From NCBI GenBank assembly GCA_902806365.1, contig CADCWJ010000088.1, positions 1 through 11,880 of the forward strand: a stretch of 11,880 nucleotides of DNA. Reading direction: 5' to 3'. Within the stretch, counting starts at the first letter, position 1, and every line of letters begins with the position of its first letter. Of the stretch, positions 7,280 to 11,880 are shown piece after piece. The stretch comes from an uncultured Thermomicrobiales bacterium. GTDB taxonomy: Bacteria > Chloroflexota > Chloroflexia > Thermomicrobiales > UBA6265. The position numbers and the translations under genes are program-made. The notes under the pieces are model-generated. The model was not told where the DNA came from, ran no database searches, and was given only the letters and a program-made list of their open reading frames with translations.

Positions 7280-7287
7280 ATTGTTGC

Positions 7288-9747
7288 ATGCCACAACATC
7301 GTGGTACGGGCGCGTGGGACGTGGACACGCAGGATTCACGCACGCCGCTGTTGCCCTTGAAGAACGTCGTCATCTTCCCACGCAATGTGGTCACCTTCCT
7401 GGCGGTCCGGCCCCACTCGATCCATGCGGTCGAGGAAGCGATGCTCGGCAATCGCACGATCGCGGTCACCACCCACCGCACCAGGGATGTTGATGATCCG
7501 CGGGCATCCGACCTGTTCGATGTCGGGACGCTGGCCAACATCCTCTCGGTCGATCGACAGCCAGGCGGCAATCTCCAGGTCGTGCTCGAAGGGATGCACA
7601 GGATTCGCCTGAGCGCCGTCGAGAACTCCCGGCCGTTCTTCATGACCTCCATCGAGGAGCTTGCGGAACCGCAGGGGAACCCGGATGAGTCGACGCTCCT
7701 GATCCAGCATGTGCAGCATCTCACCGGCCAGTTCGCCGAGTCGCGGGATCTCATCGCGAACGAAGTGCTCGACATGGTCCAGCGCGCAACCAATCCGGGA
7801 CATCTCGCCGACCTGCTGGCAACCCAGGTCGTCAACGAGGTCGAGACCCGGCAGGAGCTTCTGGAGACACTCGATCCGCTGGTCCGCCTCGAGCATCTCG
7901 GCGCCTACCTCTCCGGCGAGCTCGAAGTGCTCGAGCTGGAGCAAAAGATTCGCGACCGCGTCCGCGATCAGATGGACAAGACGCAGCGCGAGTATTACCT
8001 CCGCGAGCAGCTCAAGGTAATCCACGAGGAATTGGGCGGCGAGGAAGGCAACGAGTTCGACCACCTCCGGGCCAAGATCGCCGGGCGGGGGATGCCGCTC
8101 CACGCCCGTGAGAAGATGGAACGCGAGCTGGTCCGGCTCGAACGGATGCCAGGGGTATCCGCCGAAGCGACCGTCGTCCGCACATACCTCGAAACCATGC
8201 TGGCGCTACCATGGCATGAGCAATCGTCGGATCAGATTGACCTCCTCGAAGCCGAGCGCATCCTCAACGAAGATCACTACGGGCTGGAGCCGGTCAAGGA
8301 GCGAATCGTCGAGTTCCTGGCTGTGCGCAAGCTCACCCTTTCGGCGGGCGCAACCACAACCGCGCAGATCCTCTGTCTCGTCGGACCGCCGGGCGTCGGC
8401 AAGACCAGCCTGGGCCGCTCCGTGGCCGAGGCGATGGGGCGCAAGTTCGTCCGGGTGAGCCTCGGTGGCGTTCGCGACGAGGCCGAGATCCGGGGCCACC
8501 GCCGGACCTACATCGGTGCGATGCCGGGTCGCATCGTCAACGCGATGAAGACTGCCGGCACGATCAACCCGGTCATCCTGCTCGACGAGATCGACAAGCT
8601 GGCGGCCGATTACCGCGGCTACCCGACGGCGGCGATGCTCGAGGTTCTCGATCCCGAGCAGAACCGCACGTTCACCGATCACTTCCTCGACATCCCCTAC
8701 GATCTTTCGCAGGTTCTCTTCATCACCACCGCCAACTACGCCCAGCAAATTCCTCGTCCGTTGCGGGACCGGATGGAGATAATCGAGATCTCCGGCTATA
8801 CCGAAGACGAGAAAATGGAGATCGGCCAGCGTCATCTGCTTCGCCGGCAACTGACCGCGAGTGGTCTCGGCCTCTCGACAATCGACGTGCCACAGCCGAT
8901 CTGGCGCCGCATCATCCGCGACTACACGCGCGAAGCTGGGGTCCGCGGGCTCGACCGCGAGGTGGCCGGGTTCTGCCGGAAGATCGCGACGCTGATCGTG
9001 CGCGGCAAGATCGACCAGGCCGATCCAATCGAGGTCGACGAGGCACAGCTCGAACGCTATCTCGGCCCTCGGAAGTACGGGTTCGAGCAGGATCTGGGGG
9101 GCAGCCAGATCGGGCTGGCGATCGGGCTCGGCACAACCGAGATCGGCGGCGAGATCATCCCCGTCGAGGTCGCCACGATGCCGGGCAAGGGAAGCCTGAC
9201 GATCACCGGGCAGGCGGGCGATGTGATGCAGGAGTCGGCCCGCGCGGCAATGTCCTACGCCCGCTCACGGGCCGACGAGCTGCGGATCGCGCGTGACTTC
9301 CAGGATCGGTTCGATCTCCACATCCATCTCTCGGAAGGGGCAACCCCCAAGGATGGCCCCTCCGCCGGGATCACGATGGCGACCGCCGTGATCTCCGCGT
9401 TGACGAGGCGCCCGGTCCGCAACGACACGGCGATGACCGGGGAGATCACGCTGCGTGGCCGTGTGCTGCCGATCGGGGGCCTGCGCGACAAGACGCTCGC
9501 GGCCCATCGTCATGGCATCCGGCGGCTGATCGTGCCGGCCGACAACCAGCGAGAAATGCGGGAGATCCCGCAGAACATCCGTGACGAGATGGAGTTCATC
9601 TTCGTCCACAACATGGACGAGGTGATCCAGGCGGCGATCATGCTCGATGTCGAGCAGGCGGATCACCTGCAGGACGCCAACGAACGCGTCTATCCCGAGG
9701 TCGCAAGGATCCTCCCGGACATCATCGACGCCCGCGGCCACCGCTAG
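7288..9747 (+). CDS. lon: ATP-dependent Lon protease (819 aa)
   Basis: Lon is a cytoplasmic hexameric AAA+ serine protease that unfolds and degrades damaged and short-lived regulatory proteins. All domains are present and of normal length. The N-terminal substrate-recognition domain begins with LPLKNVVIFPRNVV near residue 20, followed by the helical/coiled-coil segment with DKTQREYYLREQLKVI. The AAA+ module has Walker A GPPGVGKT at 366-373 (K372) and Walker B LLDEIDK at 431-437. The C-terminal protease domain has the catalytic serine S692 in DGPSAG and lysine K735 in GGLRDKTLAA; their 43-residue spacing equals that of the E. coli S679/K722 dyad. There is no membrane segment, so this is the bacterial LonA type rather than the membrane-bound LonB. 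It is probably monocistronic: 321 bp of non-coding DNA lies upstream and murI downstream is on the opposite strand. No sign of damage or transfer. Confidence 0.98.
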   Translation: MPQHRGTGAWDVDTQDSRTPLLPLKNVVIFPRNVVTFLAVRPHSIHAVEEAMLGNRTIAVTTHRTRDVDDPRASDLFDVGTLANILSVDRQPGGNLQVVLEGMHRIRLSAVENSRPFFMTSIEELAEPQGNPDESTLLIQHVQHLTGQFAESRDLIANEVLDMVQRATNPGHLADLLATQVVNEVETRQELLETLDPLVRLEHLGAYLSGELEVLELEQKIRDRVRDQMDKTQREYYLREQLKVIHEELGGEEGNEFDHLRAKIAGRGMPLHAREKMERELVRLERMPGVSAEATVVRTYLETMLALPWHEQSSDQIDLLEAERILNEDHYGLEPVKERIVEFLAVRKLTLSAGATTTAQILCLVGPPGVGKTSLGRSVAEAMGRKFVRVSLGGVRDEAEIRGHRRTYIGAMPGRIVNAMKTAGTINPVILLDEIDKLAADYRGYPTAAMLEVLDPEQNRTFTDHFLDIPYDLSQVLFITTANYAQQIPRPLRDRMEIIEISGYTEDEKMEIGQRHLLRRQLTASGLGLSTIDVPQPIWRRIIRDYTREAGVRGLDREVAGFCRKIATLIVRGKIDQADPIEVDEAQLERYLGPRKYGFEQDLGGSQIGLAIGLGTTEIGGEIIPVEVATMPGKGSLTITGQAGDVMQESARAAMSYARSRADELRIARDFQDRFDLHIHLSEGATPKDGPSAGITMATAVISALTRRPVRNDTAMTGEITLRGRVLPIGGLRDKTLAAHRHGIRRLIVPADNQREMREIPQNIRDEMEFIFVHNMDEVIQAAIMLDVEQADHLQDANERVYPEVARILPDIIDARGHR

Positions 9748-9840
9748 GCCGCGGCTCCATCTCAAACCGTCCGTTCGGCGGGGATCAATGTCGGAGCCGC
9801 TCGGGGTGCCCGCCCGGAGATCGGTAGGGGTAGACCTGTC

Positions 9841-9855
9841 TTCCTGCCCGGTGAA
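9841..9855 (+). repeat. Direct repeat, copy 1
   Basis: TTCCTGCCCGGTGAA recurs as TTCCTGCCCGGCGAA at 9993-10007, a single difference, with 137 bp between the copies. Both are in the lon-murI spacer. Its nature is unknown; it could mark a duplicated remnant. Confidence 0.4.
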
Positions 9856-9867
9856 GCGAAGCTTCAC
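9851..9867 (+). terminator. Weak hairpin downstream of lon
   Basis: GTGAAGC-GAA-GCTTCAC forms a 7-bp perfect stem with a 3-nt loop, 103 bp after the lon stop. It is followed by GCTGGTTTCC rather than a true T-tract, so termination is uncertain. Confidence 0.25.
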
Positions 9868-9992
9868 GCTGGTTTCCGCGCCCGCAACACCAGCGATCGT
9901 CCCGATCGTCGTTACTCGTCGATCACGACCTGCAGGCGACCATAGAGGGTCGTCACTACATCCCACCTCCGGATCCCGTCACGACGACCTGC

Positions 9993-10007
9993 TTCCTGCC
10001 CGGCGAA
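9993..10007 (+). repeat. Direct repeat, copy 2
   Basis: TTCCTGCCCGGCGAA is the second copy of the repeat at 9841-9855, differing at one base. Confidence 0.4.
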
Positions 10008-10051
10008 ACCTGCAAGCGTAGGTCGCGAGACCTTGCTCGCCAACTGGCGGA

Positions 10052-10897
10052 CTAGCGGCGGTCGGCGACCGCGACGACAACATCCACCGGCACCGACTCC
10101 ATCGACGCGTCCTCCGTCATCAGCATCCGTGCGATCGGGCCGACCGTCTCCGCGTCGTCACTCGTCATCAGGCGCAGCCATCCCGCCGCCTGGTGCTCTC
10201 GATCCAGGTCGAACCGGCTCAGCACCGCCAGCGTGCGCCGGGCGATCGCCACGCCAGAGTCGATCACCGCGACATCGCTCCCCACATACGCCTCAATCTC
10301 CGCCCGCAGAAACGGGTAATGGGTACACCCGAGGACGATGACGTCGACGCCCGCCTCCAGCATCGGATCGAGCAGCGGTCCCAATGCCTCCGTCACCGCT
10401 TCCCCCGACAGGACGCCCGCCTCGACCAGCTCGACCAGCCCGGTTGCGGCTACCGTCCGCACCTCGACCCCGTTCGCGTGCGTCTCGATCAGCCACCGCA
10501 GGCGCTCGCCGGCGACGGTCCGCGGCGTCGCCAGCACCCCAACCCTTCGCGATCGCGTGAGTTTCACCGCCGGCTTGACGGCCGGTTCCAGCCCGACAAA
10601 GGCGATCCCGGGAAAGATTTCGCGAAGATGTTCGATCGCCATCGCGCTGGCGGTGTTGCAGGCCACGACGATCGCCTTCGCACCCTGTTCGAGCAACAAC
10701 CGGGAGATCAGGACGGTCCGTTCCCGAATCTCCCGGGGGTCACGGAGCCCGTAGGGACAGAAGGCATTGTCGGCGTAATAGAGCACATCTTCGGCGGGCA
10801 TCATCAGCCGGATTTCACGGAGCACGCTGAGCCCGCCCAGTCCGGAATCGAAGACCCCGAGCGGATGTCGCCTGTCGAGAATGCGCCCTGTCTCCAT
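10052..10897 (-). CDS. murI: Glutamate racemase (281 aa)
   Basis: MurI interconverts L- and D-glutamate without a cofactor, supplying D-glutamate for peptidoglycan precursors in the cytoplasm. The protein starts its core with GVFDSGLGGLSVLREI (14-29; D17 and S18 contact substrate in the family). It has ADNAFCPYG (42-50) and both catalytic cysteines in their standard contexts: C80 in VVACNTAS and C191 in LGCTHYPFL, the latter with H193. Length is typical. The start at 10897 is supported by AAGGTGA 7 nt upstream. The C-terminal 25 residues (after about 255) are beyond the conserved core and probably a flexible tail. The gene converges with lon across 304 bp and diverges from the kinase gene, so it is probably its own transcript. 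Presence of murI implies a peptidoglycan wall. Confidence 0.97.
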   Translation of the reverse strand: METGRILDRRHPLGVFDSGLGGLSVLREIRLMMPAEDVLYYADNAFCPYGLRDPREIRERTVLISRLLLEQGAKAIVVACNTASAMAIEHLREIFPGIAFVGLEPAVKPAVKLTRSRRVGVLATPRTVAGERLRWLIETHANGVEVRTVAATGLVELVEAGVLSGEAVTEALGPLLDPMLEAGVDVIVLGCTHYPFLRAEIEAYVGSDVAVIDSGVAIARRTLAVLSRFDLDREHQAAGWLRLMTSDDAETVGPIARMLMTEDASMESVPVDVVVAVADRR

Positions 10898-10928
10898 CAG
10901 AGAGTCACCTTGCCGTGTGTCATTTCGG

Positions 10929-11105
10929 TTATGTCGTTGCGACCTCGCCCAGCTTCAAGGCGGGAAGCAATGACCACTCCAGCGTACTCCACCAACCGCC
11001 GGACCAGTCGTCGCTGTGAAACGCGAACAGGTGGAACCGTTCGCGGAGATCGCATGTCTCTAGGCACTCGGCCGGGAGAATGCGATCGCGGTCGTCATGC
11101 GGCAA
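10929..11105 (-). pseudogene. Possible small ORF or gene remnant
   Basis: A minus frame ends at 10929 with a protein-like stretch: LPAECLETCDLRERFHLF, then FAFHSDDWSGGWWSTLEW, then LPALKLGE. Its mix of aromatic, acidic and hydrophobic residues looks more like a folded protein end than an antisense shadow, and no gene opposes it. The frame remains open to an ATG at 11228, but that part crosses the kinase promoter and reads as random sequence. The only nearby start is a TTG at 11105 with a weak ribosome binding site. It may be the 3' end of a decayed gene. I do not recognise the family, and it may be chance. Confidence 0.25.
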
Positions 11106-11200
11106 GGCAGTCAGCCCACCGGGTTCCTGATGCGCCCCGGTTCCTCCGCAGCACCAACCCGTCGAGGCGTGCGTGGGGGTGGATGTGGATTCGAACTCGG

Positions 11201-11206
11201 TATAAT
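11201..11206 (+). promoter_or_regulatory. Perfect -10 element of an apparently leaderless gene
   Basis: TATAAT is followed by six bases (CCACCG) and then the kinase ATG at 11213. Since transcription normally starts about 7 nt after the -10 box, the transcript would begin at or next to the A of the start codon. No convincing -35 hexamer lies 16-18 nt upstream (GGTGGA region), and no Shine-Dalgarno site is present. Confidence 0.65.
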
Positions 11207-11212
11207 CCACCG

Positions 11213-11701
11213 ATGAAAGCAAAACCAACTGTCTATCTCCTCTGCGGCTTCATCGGCGCCGGGAAAACCACGTTCGCAAGGAAGCTTGAGGAACGTACCG
11301 GTGCGGTGCGGATCACGAAGGATGAGTGGCTCATCCGCCTGATCGGAAACGACCCCACCATCGAAGATTATGCGGACTACGACGACAGGATCATCGGGCT
11401 CTCGAGGGATGTTGCGTTCCAACTCGTCCAGAAGGGGATTGACGTCATCATCGACGAAGGCTTTTGGGCGAAGGAGGAGCGGGCGTTGCTGCGGAGGAGG
11501 ATCGAGGGGATGGGGGCGGAAGCGGTGCTCTACTACCTCGATACCCCGATCGAGACGATCCGGGAGCGGGTCGCGCGACGGAGCGCCGATCCCCCGAGGG
11601 ACTCGTTCCGAATCAGCGCGGCGCTGCTGGACCACTACCTGCCGTACTGGCAAACCCCCAGCGACGACGAAGGCTACGTGCTCGCCCGTAAGGTCAGATA
11701 A
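11213..11701 (+). CDS. P-loop NTPase / AAA_33-type small kinase (162 aa)
   Basis: This is a single-domain ATP-binding protein of the small zeta-toxin/chloramphenicol-phosphotransferase/gluconate-kinase-like P-loop group (AAA_33 type). The first strand leads into Walker A GFIGAGKT (12-19, K18). RITKDEW (33-39) supplies the Asp (D37) that in related kinases positions the substrate hydroxyl. VIIDEGFW (78-85) is the second strand with D81. LYYLDTPIETIRERVARR (107-124) is the strand plus helix with basic lid residues. These features suggest phosphoryl transfer to a small molecule; the substrate is not identifiable, and resistance or toxin roles should not be assumed. The start is the ATG 6 nt after a TATAAT, implying a leaderless transcript. 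The long open frame upstream is antisense to murI and not coding. The 5' part appears less GC-rich than the neighbours, and a broken transporter lies beside it, consistent with acquisition. Confidence 0.85.
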   Translation: MKAKPTVYLLCGFIGAGKTTFARKLEERTGAVRITKDEWLIRLIGNDPTIEDYADYDDRIIGLSRDVAFQLVQKGIDVIIDEGFWAKEERALLRRRIEGMGAEAVLYYLDTPIETIRERVARRSADPPRDSFRISAALLDHYLPYWQTPSDDEGYVLARKVR

Positions 11702-11880
11702 GACAGAACAATCATTAGGTCTTGTCGCGGACCAACGAATAGTCTGACGATGCCGCCGATCGAGTACTGCAGCTGCTGCTGGGCCACGGCGGTCGGCAGC
11801 TGTGCGGTGGGCACCACCTGGCGCAGGGCCGCGGTCTCGGCGAGGCCGTAGACGACGGCGAACGAGCCCTCGATCAGCAA
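11674..11880 (-). pseudogene. MFS transporter fragment, apparently 3'-truncated
   Basis: The minus frame is open to the window edge, so the gene starts outside. The first 38 or so visible residues (IEGSFAVVYGLAETAALRQV, then VPTAQLPTAVAQQQ) match the cytoplasmic loop and flanking helix of major facilitator transporters of the EntS/MFS_3-like type, where a VP-QLP-A-AQ pattern follows a helix with an acidic residue. Intact members continue with a GPPLGG-type loop and several more membrane helices. Here resemblance ends by about GGIV (11746). The rest is a lower-GC sequence with no membrane segments that stops at 11674, overlapping the kinase gene's 3' end by 28 bp. The gene therefore lacks its C-terminal half and is probably non-functional. 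A sequencing or assembly break cannot be excluded. Confidence 0.6.

Larger units (their letters stand above)
6967..7287. other. 321-bp non-coding region upstream of lon
   Basis: No credible gene is present. The stretch holds two related dyads (centres 6984 and 7128), a good -10-like TATGAT at 7178, a short direct repeat (ATTGCCTCG and ATATGCCTCG near 7100-7117) and the lon ribosome binding site. I see neither a CIRCE element nor the HspR inverted repeat that control stress genes in some GC-rich bacteria. Confidence 0.6.
9748..10051. other. 304-bp non-coding spacer between convergent lon and murI
   Basis: I see no credible gene. The stretch contains a 7-bp hairpin (9851-9867), a 15-bp direct repeat (9841-9855 and 9993-10007, 14 of 15 identical), and a short hairpin AGGTC-GCGA-GACCT (10020-10033) 18 bp past the murI stop, which is a weak candidate for the murI terminator. 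None has a T-run. Confidence 0.5.
10898..11212. other. 315-bp divergent spacer between murI and the kinase gene
   Basis: This holds the murI ribosome binding site (minus-strand AAGGTGA at 10905-10911), a possible small minus-strand coding remnant (10929-11105), a CGCGAAC/GTTCGCG inverted repeat (11022-11028 and 11039-11045) and the kinase promoter at its right end. Both divergent genes must be transcribed from here. I found no convincing murI promoter. Confidence 0.5.

Noticed and set aside
7178..7287. Small RNA or riboswitch in the lon leader
   Set aside because: The predicted leader of about 98 nt has no recognisable riboswitch core or strong hairpin plus T-run.
7336..8850. Minus-strand frames opposite lon (7336-8103 and 8206-8850)
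   Set aside because: They lie opposite the conserved lon coding sequence and mirror its codon pattern; no independent domain is visible.
11022..11045. CGCGAAC/GTTCGCG inverted repeat as a terminator or operator
   Set aside because: It has a 7-bp stem with a 10-nt loop and no T-run, and no second copy was seen, so function cannot be supported.
10193..11212. A 340-residue upstream extension of the kinase frame
   Set aside because: It is antisense to murI and crosses the TATAAT. The first protein-like residues begin at the ATG at 11213.
1..11880. CRISPR array, tRNA/rRNA gene, complete insertion sequence, toxin-antitoxin pair or phage cassette
   Set aside because: No regularly spaced repeats, cloverleaf-like sequences, transposase motifs or paired small genes were found. 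The kinase is zeta-toxin-like only at the level of the P-loop superfamily and has no adjacent antitoxin gene.

Overview
The window is GC-rich bacterial chromosome with tightly packed genes. Several of them (ATP-dependent Lon protease, glutamate racemase, a LOG-family phosphoribohydrolase) are ordinary housekeeping genes. High GC, Shine-Dalgarno sites mixed with one apparently leaderless transcript, and the sequence character of Lon and LOG would fit a Chloroflexota (Thermomicrobia/Sphaerobacter-like) or actinobacterial genome. That placement is inference; no marker gene here settles it.

Layout. (1) 1-390: the 3' end of a DUF1684-type gene (+), ending at a perfect 15-bp hairpin terminator shared with a convergent small hypothetical gene (516-941, -). 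(2) 1223-4360: a 1045-residue glycoside hydrolase family 38-like protein (+) with its own likely promoter. It meets, 13 bp tail-to-tail, an aldose-1-epimerase-superfamily gene (4374-5417, -), which follows a small lipoprotein gene (5462-5956, -). (3) 6151-6966: LOG protein (+), then a 321-bp non-coding stretch with two related dyads and a possible promoter, then lon (7288-9747, +). (4) A 304-bp spacer, then murI (10052-10897, -). (5) A 315-bp divergent spacer that may hold a small remnant ORF, then a 162-residue P-loop kinase-like gene (11213-11701, +) whose ATG lies 6 nt after a perfect TATAAT. (6) At the right edge, a minus-strand piece of an MFS transporter that loses family resemblance in a lower-GC junction next to the kinase gene, so it looks like a truncated remnant.

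How the genes relate. The GH38-like enzyme and the epimerase-fold protein both point to sugar metabolism and may form a carbohydrate-processing pair, with the lipoprotein cotranscribed with the epimerase. They are on opposite strands, so any link rests on proximity only. Lon (protein quality control), MurI (D-glutamate for peptidoglycan) and LOG (nucleotide turnover) are independent housekeeping functions. The right end (kinase plus broken transporter) is the most accessory-looking part. I found no CRISPR array, tRNA, rRNA, complete insertion sequence, phage gene or clearly recognisable new defence-type system. The most unusual signals are the leaderless kinase promoter, the transporter truncation junction, the repeated dyad upstream of lon, and a GH38 protein with a non-standard metal-site motif.
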